From positions 666,696 through 730,695 of the forward strand of contig NZ_BMLM01000002.1 in the NCBI RefSeq assembly GCF_014645235.1: a stretch of DNA of 64,000 nucleotides, in the 5' to 3' direction. The notes under the pieces are model-generated. The model had not been told where the DNA came from, made no database searches, and was given only the letters and a program-made list of their open reading frames with translations. A program made the position numbers and the translations under genes. The DNA comes from Agrococcus terreus. Lineage in GTDB: Bacteria; Actinomycetota; Actinomycetes; Actinomycetales; Microbacteriaceae. Every line of letters starts with the position of its first letter. Position 1 is the stretch's first letter. Below are positions 56,747-64,000 of the stretch, one piece after another.

Positions 56747-58226
56747 GAGCGGCGGACCGTCCCTTCAGGATGCGGAGGAGGTGCGGCGCGACGAGCGCGA
56801 GCACGCTGAGCGCGATGAGCACGGAGGCGATGGGGCTCCCGAGGACCGCGAAGGGTCCGTCGATGAGGAGCGCGCGGCGCAGGTTGCTCTCGGCGAGCGG
56901 GCCGAGGATGAGCCCGAGCACGAGCGGACCGGCGGGGAAGCCCCACCGGCGCATCCCGAGCCCGACGACGCCCATGACGAGCATGACGATGACGTCGAAG
57001 ACGCTGTTTTGCACGGCGAAGGTGCCCACCATGCAGAAGGTGATGATGACGACCGCGAGCGTGTTCAGCGGCAGCTTCAGGAGGTTCACGACGCCCTGCA
57101 TGCGCACGAGGCTCAGCCCGAGCGCCGCGACCGTCGCGACGACCATGATCGTGGCGATCGAGAACACGAGGTCGGGGTTCTGCACGAACAGGGCCGGCCC
57201 GGGCGTGAGGCCCCAGACGATCATCGAGCCGAGCATGGCGGCCATCACCGAGTCGCCGGGCACGCCGATCGCGAGGGTGGTCGTCACCGACCCGCCCATC
57301 GTCGCGGTGCTCGCGGTGTCCGGCGCCGCGACGCCCTCCAGCGAGCCCTTGCCGAACCGCTCGGGGTGCTTCGACGCGCGGCGCGCCTGGTCCCAGGCGA
57401 TGATGCCCGCTATGTCGCCGCCCGCCGCGGGCACGACGCCCACGACCGCGCCGACGCCGGCGCCGATGCCGGCGGGCTTCACGAGGCTGCGCCGCTCGGC
57501 GCGGTCCGGCCACCATCGGCCCAGCTGCTCGATCGGCTTCGCGGCGCGCCCGCTGCGGGCCTCCACGATCTGGTTGAACACCTCGGCGAGGCCGAACACG
57601 CCGACGATCACCGCGATGAACGGCACGCCGGAGCTCAGCTCCGGGATCCCCAGCGTGAACCGCTGCTCGCCGCTGATGGGGTCGCGGCCGACCGCGCCCA
57701 GCAGGAGCCCGAGGGCGCCCGCGGCGAGGCCCTTGACGATGCGGCCGCCGGAGACGCCGACCATCATCGTCATCCCGAACGCGACGAGGGCGAACATCTC
57801 GATCGGCCCGAAGCGGAGCGCGATGCCGGCGATGGGCTGCGCCAGGAAGATGAGGATGAGGATGCCGGCGAGCGACCCGACGGCGGAGACGAGCGCCGAG
57901 CTCGTGAGCGCGACGCCTGCGCGGCCGGCCTTGGCCATCGGATAGCCGTCGAAGGTGGTCGCGATCGACGCGGGCGTGCCCGGCGTGTTGATGAGGATCG
58001 CCGGGACGCGGTCGCCGAACTGCGCCGCGACGTAGATCGACAGCAGCACCGCCAGGCCCTGCAGCGGCTCGAGCGTGAGCGTGAAGCCCGCCGCGAGGGC
58101 GACGGCCATCGTCGCCGTGATGCCGGGGACGGCGCCGACGAGCGTGCCGAGCAGGGTGCCGATGACGAGGCAGAGCAGGATCGTCGGGTCGAGGAGGGCG
58201 CCGATGCCCTCGAGCACGGGGGTCAC
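56718..58226 (-). CDS. tctA: Tripartite tricarboxylate transporter large permease TctA
   Basis: The 502-residue protein has about 12 hydrophobic segments with GTLLGTLVGAVPGITATMAVAL in the first repeat, FGDRVPAILINTPGTPASIATTFDGYPMAK, and GAVVGVVPAAGGDIAGIIAWDQARRASKHPERFGKGSLEGVAAPDTA, the TctA hallmark. It forms the transport path with TctB for a ligand bound by TctC. GTG 58226 overlaps the tctB stop. Given the operon, a sugar acid is a more likely cargo than citrate. Confidence 0.92.
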   Translation of the reverse strand: MTPVLEGIGALLDPTILLCLVIGTLLGTLVGAVPGITATMAVALAAGFTLTLEPLQGLAVLLSIYVAAQFGDRVPAILINTPGTPASIATTFDGYPMAKAGRAGVALTSSALVSAVGSLAGILILIFLAQPIAGIALRFGPIEMFALVAFGMTMMVGVSGGRIVKGLAAGALGLLLGAVGRDPISGEQRFTLGIPELSSGVPFIAVIVGVFGLAEVFNQIVEARSGRAAKPIEQLGRWWPDRAERRSLVKPAGIGAGVGAVVGVVPAAGGDIAGIIAWDQARRASKHPERFGKGSLEGVAAPDTASTATMGGSVTTTLAIGVPGDSVMAAMLGSMIVWGLTPGPALFVQNPDLVFSIATIMVVATVAALGLSLVRMQGVVNLLKLPLNTLAVVIITFCMVGTFAVQNSVFDVIVMLVMGVVGLGMRRWGFPAGPLVLGLILGPLAESNLRRALLIDGPFAVLGSPIASVLIALSVLALVAPHLLRILKGRSAARARSTADAP

Positions 58227-58738
58227 AGCGGCACCCGCAGCAGCAGGCCGAACACGCCGTAGAGGACGGCGGTCACGATCGCGGGCACGAGCACCAGCTG
58301 GCGCCAGCCGCGGCCGCCGAGCACCGCCATGATGGCCGCGACGAGCGCGAGGGTGACGACCGCGAAGTGCACGTACTGCCACGCGATGCCGTAGGCGACG
58401 ACGAGGCCGAGGATGGCCGCGAGCTGCAGCACGCCGGTGCGGCGGAGCGGCTCGACGTCGACGGCGGGCGGGCGGAGCAGCCCGGAGACGACCGAGGCGG
58501 CGCCGAGCACCGCGAGGCACCCGCCGACGACCGTCGGCCACCAGCGGCCGCCGAAGTCGCCGCCGGCGTGGAGGTCGGCCAGCTGCTGCGCCGCGACGAT
58601 CGCGCCGACGCCGAGCGCCACGACCCCGAGGCCGATCGCCGTCTCGGCCGCGCGGGTCGCGCGGCGCGGTTCCGCCTCAGGGTGCCCGACCGCCTCCTCC
58701 GCGGCCTCCCGCACGGTCTGCTCCGCCACGGCGCTCAT
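58223..58738 (-). CDS. tctB: Tripartite tricarboxylate transporter small permease TctB
   Basis: The 171-residue membrane protein has four helices (residues about 34-55, 67-88, 100-127, 135-165) with GGRWWPTVVGGCLAVLGAASVV, the usual TctB pattern. It couples with TctA. ATG 58738 overlaps the tctC stop by ATGA. An N-terminal charged stretch of about 30 residues is longer than usual. Confidence 0.85.
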   Translation of the reverse strand: MSAVAEQTVREAAEEAVGHPEAEPRRATRAAETAIGLGVVALGVGAIVAAQQLADLHAGGDFGGRWWPTVVGGCLAVLGAASVVSGLLRPPAVDVEPLRRTGVLQLAAILGLVVAYGIAWQYVHFAVVTLALVAAIMAVLGGRGWRQLVLVPAIVTAVLYGVFGLLLRVPL

Positions 58739-59715
58739 CCGGCCAGGAGGGCGCCGAAGCGCTCGTGCTCGGCGAGCACGAACTCGGTCGCCTCCGCCGC
58801 GTCGCGGTACTGCGGGATGTTGCCGGCGTCCTCGACGAACGAGACGTAGGCCTCTGACTCGACGGCCTCCGAGATCGCAGCCTCGAGCGTCGCCTTCACG
58901 TCGTCGGCGAGGCCGGTCGGGGCGGCGATCGCGGCCCAGCTGCCGATGACGACGTCCTGGCCCTGCTCGGTCGCGGTCGGCACGTCGGGCAGCACCGGGG
59001 CACGCTCCTCCATGAAGACGGCGAGCACGCGGAGGCGGCCGTCGTCGTGCGCGGGCGCGACCTCGGCGACGCTCGCGACGACGGCGTCGACCTGGCCGCC
59101 GATCGCGGCGGTGACCGCCGGGGCGCCGCCGTCGAAGGGCACGCCCTGGAACTCGACGCCCGCCTCGGCGCCGAGCGCCTTCGCGCCGGTCTCCCAGATG
59201 GATCCGGCGCCCGCGTTCGACACGGTGATGCTGCCGGGGGCCTCCTCCGCCGCGGCGAGGAGGTCGTCGAGGGTCTCGTAGGGGCTGCTCGCCGGCACCG
59301 CGATCGTGCCGGGCTGCGCGTTGACCTGGCCGAGGAAGTCGTAGTCGGCAGGGTCGATCTCGTAGTCCAGGTGGCCGAGCATGCTCACCTCGACCGGGAG
59401 CACGGCGATCGCGTGGCCGTCGGCGGAGAGGCCGGCGAGGTGCTGCATGCCGACCGAGCCGGCGCCGCCAGGGCGGTTCTCGACGACGATCGAGGTGTCC
59501 AGGATCGACTCCATCTCGCTCGCGAGCGTGCGGGCGGTGAGATCGGTCGCGCCACCCGCCTGCGTGGGGGTGAACATCGTGATCGTGCCGGTCGGGAACG
59601 CGGCGTCGGCGTCCGCGCCGCCGCCGTCGCGGCTGACGCAGCCGCTCAGGACGAGGGCTGCAGCGGCGCCGAGCGCTGCGACGGCGAGTACGGGGCGGGT
59701 GCGTGTGCGGGACAT
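58735..59715 (-). CDS. tctC: Tripartite tricarboxylate transporter substrate-binding lipoprotein TctC
   Basis: The 326-residue protein has a lipoprotein signal peptide (PVLAVAALGAAAALVLSGCVS, lipobox LSGC), then TITMFTPTQAGGATDLTARTLASEM, IVVENRPGGAGSVGMQHLA, YDFLGQV and GIPF-like EFQGVPFDGGAPAVTAAIGGQVDAVVASVAE. This is the Bug/TctC fold, which captures a carboxylate ligand outside the membrane. It is the first gene of the operon; the operator dyad lies 19 nt upstream of its ATG. Confidence 0.92.
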   Translation of the reverse strand: MSRTRTRPVLAVAALGAAAALVLSGCVSRDGGGADADAAFPTGTITMFTPTQAGGATDLTARTLASEMESILDTSIVVENRPGGAGSVGMQHLAGLSADGHAIAVLPVEVSMLGHLDYEIDPADYDFLGQVNAQPGTIAVPASSPYETLDDLLAAAEEAPGSITVSNAGAGSIWETGAKALGAEAGVEFQGVPFDGGAPAVTAAIGGQVDAVVASVAEVAPAHDDGRLRVLAVFMEERAPVLPDVPTATEQGQDVVIGSWAAIAAPTGLADDVKATLEAAISEAVESEAYVSFVEDAGNIPQYRDAAEATEFVLAEHERFGALLAG

Positions 59716-59733
59716 CGTTGTCCTTCCGATCTG

Positions 59734-59752
59734 TGTTGCATAGTGTGCAACA
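59734..59752. promoter_or_regulatory. IclR-type operator TGTTGCA-TAGTG-TGCAACA
   Basis: A perfect 7-bp inverted repeat with 5-nt centre lies between the tctC start and the next gene. It is AT-richer than its surroundings and stands where an IclR/KdgR repressor would block the operon promoter. The IclR gene in this operon is the likely partner. Confidence 0.75.
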
Positions 59753-59916
59753 GTCGTGCGTCTTTCGCACACACTACAGGATGCGGCGATCGTCGTGCAG
59801 CGCGAGGGATGCACGGCGCGGCCCCAGGATCCGTGAGCGTTCCTCGCGGAACCGCTGTCCGATCCGCTAGCCTGCGAACAGAGGGGCCGGAGGATCCGGC
59901 TCCGGCGAGGAGCATC

Positions 59917-60240
59917 ATGCGGCGCAACGTCCTCCACCTCATCGCCCTGGCGGTCGGTGTCGTCATGGCGCTCGGCGCGATCGGCTGGATCGGCTCGCAC
60001 CTCGCCGCCACCGTGTCGGCCGCACGAGCCGCCGAGGTCGACGCGATGGCCCTGCTCGTCGCCGACGGCGGCGCCGTCGCGCTGCTCGTCGTGCAGGCTC
60101 TGCTGCTCGTCGCGGGCATCGTCATCGCCTGGCTCGGCTACCGCCGCTTCTCCGACGATCGCGCTGTCGCGGCCGCGCAGTTCTCGGTCCACAACCCGGG
60201 CGCTGCGGGCAACCAGATCGGCCAGATCGGCTCCTACTAG
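59917..60240 (+). CDS. Small two-helix membrane protein
   Basis: The 107-residue protein has two hydrophobic segments (LHLIALAVGVVMALGAIGWIG and VALLVVQALLLVAGIVIAWLGYRRF) and a short Asn/Gln-rich tail (NPGAAGNQIGQIGSY). The start at 59917 follows GAGGAG by 5 nt, and a TAGCCT hexamer lies about 45 nt upstream. It is divergent from the Tct operon. No family is recognised. Confidence 0.7.
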   Translation: MRRNVLHLIALAVGVVMALGAIGWIGSHLAATVSAARAAEVDAMALLVADGGAVALLVVQALLLVAGIVIAWLGYRRFSDDRAVAAAQFSVHNPGAAGNQIGQIGSY

Positions 60241-60246
60241 CTCCGC

Positions 60247-60288
60247 ACGACGACGGGCCCGGATGCGCGCATCCGGGCCCGTCGTCGT
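60247..60288. terminator. Perfect palindrome terminator between 59917 gene and clpB
   Basis: The whole 42-bp sequence is self-complementary with centre between 60267 and 60268; left arm begins ACGACGACGGGCCC and right arm ends GGGCCCGTCGTCGT. It serves two convergent genes. Confidence 0.85.
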
Positions 60289-60294
60289 CCGGGA

Positions 60295-62526
60295 TCAGTC
60301 GTCGAGGAGCTCGCCCTCGTCCGCGTCGTCGTCGCCGTTCCCGGCGTCGAACGACCACTGCGCGGGCCGGTCGGCGCCTGCCGGGCCGACCCACAGGGCC
60401 GAGCCGCCAGGCGCGACGTCGACGATCACGGTGTCGCCGTCGCGCACCTCGCCCGCGAGGATCGCCCTCGCGAGGCGGTCGTCGATCTCGCGCTGCATGA
60501 GCCGGCGCAGCGGCCTCGCGCCGTACATCGGGTCATAGCCGCGCTCGCCCAGCCATCGCCGCGCCGCATCCTCGACCTCCACCACGAGCCGCCGGTCGCG
60601 CAGGCGCCGGTCGAGGCCGCGCACCTGGATGTCGACGATCGCGCCGAGCTCCTCGGCCGAGAGCGCGTCGAACACGACGATGTCGTCGAGCCGGTTCACG
60701 AACTCCGGCTTGAACGCCTGCCGCACGGCTCCGAGCACCTCGTTGCGCGCCGTCTCGGGCGAGATGGTCGGGTCGGTGAGGTACGCCGACCCGAGGTTCG
60801 AGGTGAGGATGAGGATGGTGTTGCGGAAGTCGACCGTGCGGCCCTGGCCGTCGGTGAGGCGGCCGTCGTCGAGCACCTGCAGCAGCAGGTCGAAGACCTC
60901 CGGATGCGCCTTCTCGACCTCGTCCATGAGCACGACCGAGTAGGGCCGGCGCCGCACGGCCTCGGTGAGCTGGCCGCCCTGCTCGTAGCCGACGTACCCG
61001 GGCGGGGCGCCGACGAGCCGCGCGACGGAGTGCTTCTCGCCGTACTCCGACATGTCGATGCGCACGAGCGCCTTCTCGTCGTCGAAGAGCAGCTCGGCGA
61101 GCGCCTTCGCGAGCTCGGTCTTGCCGACGCCCGTCGGGCCGAGGAAGAGGAACGAGCCGGTGGGCTTGTCAGGGTCGCTGACGCCCGCGCGCGTGCGGCG
61201 CACCGCGTCCGACACCGCGGCGACGGCGGCACGCTGGCCGACGACGCGCCGCCCCAGCTCGTCCTCCAGCGCGAGCAGCTTCTCGGTCTCGCCCTGGAGC
61301 AGGCGCCCGACGGGGATGCCCGTCCACGCGGCGACCACGCCCGCGATGTCGTCGGCGGACACCTGGTCGCCGACCATGCGCGCGCCCGCCTCGGCCGCCG
61401 CGGACTCCGCCTCGTGGAGGTCGCGCTCGACCTTCGGGATCTCGCCGTAGAGCAGGCGCGAGGCTCGCTCGAGGTCGCCGTCGCGCTGGGCGCGCTCGGC
61501 GCGGCTGCGCAGCTCGTCGAGCTGCTCGCGCAGGTTGCCGATGCGGTTGAGGCTCGCGCGCTCGGCCTGCCAGCGGCCGTCGAGCTCGTCGAGCTGCGCG
61601 CGGTGGGCGGCGAGCGCCTGCTCCAGCTCGGCGAGGCGCTGCCGCGAGGCGTCGTCCTTCTCCTTCTTGAGCGCGAGCCGCTCGATCTCCATGCGGTCGA
61701 CGGTGCGGCGCAGCTGGTCGATCTCGACCGGCGCCGAGTCGATCTCCATCCGCAGCCGGCTCGCCGCCTCGTCGATGAGGTCGATGGCCTTGTCGGGCAG
61801 CTGGCGGGCGGTGATGTAGCGGTTCGAGAGGGATGCGGCGGCCACGAGCGCGCTGTCGGCGATCGTCACCTTGTGGTGCGCCTCGTACCGCTCCTTGAGG
61901 CCGCGGAGGATCGCGACGGTGTCCTCGACGCTCGGCTCGCCCACGTAGACCTGCTGGAAGCGCCGCTCCATGGCGGCGTCCTTCTCGATGAACTCGCGGT
62001 ACTCGTCGAGCGTCGTCGCGCCGATGAGGCGCAGCTCGCCGCGGGCGAGCATGGGCTTGAGCATGTTGCTCGCGCCCTGGCTGCCCTCGGCGGCGCCGGC
62101 GCCCATGATGATGTGCAGCTCGTCGATGAAGGTGATGATGCGGCCCTGCGCCTTGTCGATCTCGGCGAGCACGTTCTTCATGCGCTCCTCGAAGTCGCCG
62201 CGGTACTTGCTGCCGGCGATCATCGCGTTGACGTCGAGCGACACGATCGCCTTGCCCTTGAGGCTCTCGGGCACGTCGCCCGCGACGATGCGCTGGGCGA
62301 GGCCCTCGACGACGGCGGTCTTGCCGACGCCGGGCTCGCCGATGAGCACCGGGTTGTTCTTCGTGCGGCGCGAGAGCACCTGGCTGATCCGCCGGATCTC
62401 GCTGTCGCGGCCGATCACGGGATCGAGCCGCCCGGCGCGCGCGATCGCGGTCAGGTCGGTGCCGAACTGCTCGAGCGCCGAGCGCTGGTCGTCCTGACCG
62501 GGCATCATCCCGCCCATCCGTGCCAT
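60295..62526 (-). CDS. clpB: ClpB-like AAA+ disaggregase lacking the N-terminal Clp_N domain
   Basis: The 743-residue protein has AAA-1 ([31 protein letters not shown]), a coiled-coil middle domain ([35 protein letters not shown]), AAA-2 ([49 protein letters not shown]) and arginine-finger regions. ClpB is normally about 860 residues; here residues before AAA-1 are only about 28 ([14 protein letters not shown]), so the Clp_N repeats are missing. ATG 62526 has AGGAGGAG upstream, and the HAIR operator 20 bp further confirms the start. It reactivates aggregated protein with DnaK. Confidence 0.93.
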   Translation of the reverse strand: MARMGGMMPGQDDQRSALEQFGTDLTAIARAGRLDPVIGRDSEIRRISQVLSRRTKNNPVLIGEPGVGKTAVVEGLAQRIVAGDVPESLKGKAIVSLDVNAMIAGSKYRGDFEERMKNVLAEIDKAQGRIITFIDELHIIMGAGAAEGSQGASNMLKPMLARGELRLIGATTLDEYREFIEKDAAMERRFQQVYVGEPSVEDTVAILRGLKERYEAHHKVTIADSALVAAASLSNRYITARQLPDKAIDLIDEAASRLRMEIDSAPVEIDQLRRTVDRMEIERLALKKEKDDASRQRLAELEQALAAHRAQLDELDGRWQAERASLNRIGNLREQLDELRSRAERAQRDGDLERASRLLYGEIPKVERDLHEAESAAAEAGARMVGDQVSADDIAGVVAAWTGIPVGRLLQGETEKLLALEDELGRRVVGQRAAVAAVSDAVRRTRAGVSDPDKPTGSFLFLGPTGVGKTELAKALAELLFDDEKALVRIDMSEYGEKHSVARLVGAPPGYVGYEQGGQLTEAVRRRPYSVVLMDEVEKAHPEVFDLLLQVLDDGRLTDGQGRTVDFRNTILILTSNLGSAYLTDPTISPETARNEVLGAVRQAFKPEFVNRLDDIVVFDALSAEELGAIVDIQVRGLDRRLRDRRLVVEVEDAARRWLGERGYDPMYGARPLRRLMQREIDDRLARAILAGEVRDGDTVIVDVAPGGSALWVGPAGADRPAQWSFDAGNGDDDADEGELLDD

Positions 62527-62546
62527 CCGTCTCCTCCTGGTCTGAA

Positions 62547-62567
62547 CTTGAGTGGACTTGACTCAAG
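62547..62567. promoter_or_regulatory. HAIR (HspR) operator before clpB
   Basis: CTTGAGT (62547-62553), 7-nt spacer GGACTTG, then ACTCAAG (62561-62567) is an exact match to the HAIR consensus CTTGAGT-N7-ACTCAAG that HspR binds. It lies 21 bp upstream of the clpB ATG on its minus-strand side, as in Streptomyces and mycobacteria, so clpB should be repressed by HspR and induced by heat. Confidence 0.95.
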
Positions 62568-62627
62568 TTTACTCCTGCACCTGGGAATCCGCCAGGGATG
62601 AGGGGCGATCGGCCTGGATGCGGCGGG

Positions 62628-62633
62628 TAGCGT
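62628..62633 (+). promoter_or_regulatory. -10 element TAGCGT for the esterase gene
   Basis: TAGCGT ends 7 nt before GTG 62641. Confidence 0.5.
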
Positions 62634-62640
62634 GAGGCGC

Positions 62641-63417
62641 GTGACCGACGCCGCCCCTGCCCTGCACACCACCCGCGTGGGCGAGGCGGGCTCGCCCGTC
62701 GTGTTCTGCCACGGCCTCTTCGGGCAGGGCAAGAACTGGTCGCAGATCGCGAAGGCGCTCGCCGACCGGCACCGCGTCACGCTCGTCGACATGCCCGACC
62801 ACGGCCGCTCGCCGTGGTCGGAGCGGCTCGACTACGTCGCGATGGCGGATGCGGTGGCGAGCCTGCTCGACGAGCCCTCGACGCTCGTGGGCCACTCGAT
62901 GGGCGGCAAGGCCGCCATGCTCGCGGCGCTCCGGCACCCCGAGCGGGTCGAGCGGCTCGTGGTCGTCGACGTCTCGCCCGTCGCCTACCGCTCGAGCGAC
63001 GAGTTCCGCGGCTTCATCGACGCGATGCTCGCGATCGACCTGGATGCGCTGGGCTCGCGCGGCGAGGCGGATGCGGCGCTCGCGACGGCCGTGCCGGATC
63101 CGGGCATCCGCGGCTTCCTGCTGCAGAGCCTGCAGCGTGAGGGCGACGGCTGGCGCTGGCTGCCGAACCTCGAGATGCTGCGCCGCGACCTCGACGTGCT
63201 GCGCGGCTTCCCCGAGACCGACGCCGTCTACGAGGGACCGGTGCTGTGGATCGCGGGCGCCGACTCCGGCTACGTGCGCGACGAGTTCCGCGAGGCGATG
63301 GAGGCGCGCTTCCCTGCCGTGCGGAAGGTCACGGTGAAGGGCGCCGGCCACTGGGTGCACTCGCAGCAGCCCGCCGTCGTGACCGAGCTGCTGCGGCGGT
63401 TCCTCGGCGACGCCTGA
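62641..63417 (+). CDS. Alpha/beta-hydrolase (YbfF/ABHD11-like esterase)
   Basis: The 258-residue protein has VVFCHGLFGQGKNWSQIAKAL with the oxyanion HG motif, VDMPDHGRSPW, TLVGHSMGGKAAMLAALRHPERVERLVVVDVSP with nucleophile Ser in GHSMGG, an Asp in WIAGADSGYV, and the catalytic His in VKGAGHWVHSQQP. It is a soluble esterase/thioesterase of unknown substrate. GTG 62641 is used because a TAGCGT hexamer ends 7 nt upstream; GTG 62632 would overlap it. Confidence 0.9.
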   Translation: MTDAAPALHTTRVGEAGSPVVFCHGLFGQGKNWSQIAKALADRHRVTLVDMPDHGRSPWSERLDYVAMADAVASLLDEPSTLVGHSMGGKAAMLAALRHPERVERLVVVDVSPVAYRSSDEFRGFIDAMLAIDLDALGSRGEADAALATAVPDPGIRGFLLQSLQREGDGWRWLPNLEMLRRDLDVLRGFPETDAVYEGPVLWIAGADSGYVRDEFREAMEARFPAVRKVTVKGAGHWVHSQQPAVVTELLRRFLGDA

Positions 63418-63500
63418 CACGCGCAGCGTCCCCGCTGGGCGCGGTCGCGCCCCTGCCGCCTCGAGCGCCGCGTCGCGCTGGGGCGCGCGTCCGCTCGTGC

Positions 63501-63506
63501 GATCCT
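63501..63506 (+). promoter_or_regulatory. -10-like GATCCT for the Pr6Pr gene
   Basis: GATCCT ends 6 nt before GTG 63513. Confidence 0.35.
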
Positions 63507-63512
63507 GAGCGC

Positions 63513-64000
63513 GTGAGCTCCACCGCACCTGCCGCCGCCTCCGCGACCGCCGCATCCCTCTCGCGCCGCCTGCTGCTCGTCGGCCGGGCCGTCATCGCCG
63601 TCGCGATCCTCGCCGCCGTCATCGGCCAGCTCGTCACGAGCCTCGGCTTCTGGGCAGACCGCGGCGACCCCGACATCGGCCAGAACCTCGTGAACTTCTT
63701 CTCGTTCTTCACCATCGAGTCGAACCTGCTCGCGATGGTCGTGCTCGGCATCCTCGTCGCGGCGCAGCTCGGCCGGCCGCGCATCGGCCGCCGCTTCGAC
63801 GTGCTGCTGCTGTGCGCCTCGACGTACATGGTCGTCACCGGCCTCGTCTACAACACGCTGCTGCGTGGCATCGAGCTGCCGCAGGGCTCGACGCTCGGAT
63901 GGTCGAACGAAGTGCTGCACCTCATCGCGCCGCTCTGGATGCTCATCGACTGGCTCGTGAGCCCGCGCCGCCGCGACCTGCAGTGGCGCGACCTCGGCGT
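63513..64000 (+). CDS. Pr6Pr family membrane protein, N-terminal part
   Basis: The first 162 residues are visible; the gene runs past the window end. Four hydrophobic segments appear (LLLVGRAVIAVAILAAVIGQLVTSLGFWA; NLLAMVVLGILVAAQLG; VLLLCASTYMVVTGLVYNTLL; NEVLHLIAPLWMLIDWLVS), with NFFSFFTIESNLLAM between the first two and HLIAPLWMLIDW, all of which match the FAR-17a/AIG1-like Pr6Pr family. GTG 63513 is the likely start, with a GATCCT hexamer 6 nt upstream. Function is unknown. Confidence 0.85.
   Translation, partial: MSSTAPAAASATAASLSRRLLLVGRAVIAVAILAAVIGQLVTSLGFWADRGDPDIGQNLVNFFSFFTIESNLLAMVVLGILVAAQLGRPRIGRRFDVLLLCASTYMVVTGLVYNTLLRGIELPQGSTLGWSNEVLHLIAPLWMLIDWLVSPRRRDLQWRDLG

Noticed and set aside
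1-64000. tRNA or rRNA genes
   Set aside because: No T-loop GGTTCGA context or rRNA-like sequence was noticed on either strand by eye; a tRNAscan-type search would be decisive.

Overview
The window looks like a chromosomal segment of a high-GC actinobacterium, most likely a member of the Microbacteriaceae (Agrococcus-like at a guess). The evidence is strong G/C bias at third codon positions, many GTG starts, dense ATGA/GTGA gene overlaps, an HspR-type HAIR operator before clpB, and actinobacterial families such as GPP34, DUF3054, DUF3516 helicase, the holin-X/DUF3618 set and an Erm methyltransferase. No rRNA or tRNA gene and no complete insertion sequence was seen. Many genes have a -10-like hexamer ending 6-7 nt before the start codon, which points to leaderless mRNAs.

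Layout. 0-13 kb: end of an M20 amidohydrolase, a large DExH RNA helicase, an HNH endonuclease bracketed by two near-identical palindromes, a MerR regulator beside a MerR-type promoter driving a membrane exporter and GPP34 pair, then housekeeping genes (DUF3054, RibD-like reductases, lipid kinase, M18 aminopeptidase, LapA) and an unusual SDR with an N-terminal zinc ribbon. 13-15.7 kb: an island of visibly lower GC with a DUF262-DUF1524 (GmrSD-like) nuclease and an unknown convergent gene. 15.9-18.7 kb: metNIQ methionine uptake. 18.8-23.8 kb: an ECF sigma/anti-sigma pair with four secreted lipoproteins. 24-29.4 kb: an MFS transporter, a complex repeat block, a NarL-type two-component pair, and an ArsR-SRPBCC-reductase operon with its operator. 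29.4-35.6 kb: an ABC exporter, repeat blocks, an erm gene with leader peptide and attenuator, and a YtrA-type GntR/ABC operon with a perfect operator. 35.7-47.5 kb: photolyase, threonine aldolase, a three-gene envelope stress operon, YdeI, a pyroglutamyl-peptidase/SRPBCC fusion, ROK kinase, SDR, a second two-component pair and a GAP-family protein. 47.5-48 kb: two oppositely oriented non-coding arrays with a 20-21 bp period. 48-64 kb: DEAD-box helicase with a long 5' hairpin, CYP152 peroxygenase, sugar porter, an eight-gene sugar-acid operon (TctCBA, KDG kinase, IclR, KDPG aldolase, aldo/keto reductase, UPF0303), a short-form ClpB under HspR control, an esterase and the start of a Pr6Pr membrane protein.

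How the genes fit together. Several local regulators sit beside their evident targets with palindromic operators: MerR with the exporter, ArsR with SRPBCC and reductase, GntR with the ABC pair, IclR with the Tct operon, HspR with clpB. Intergenic space is rich in repeats: a long-palindrome family with TCTCAACCGG arms, a CCGCTGGTCGAGG REP-like family, GTGCAC palindromes and the 20-21 bp arrays. The arrays are the least explained feature of the window and the best candidate for something undescribed. The pyroglutamyl-peptidase fusion, the zinc-ribbon SDR lacking its catalytic Tyr, and the GmrSD island are the most notable genes.
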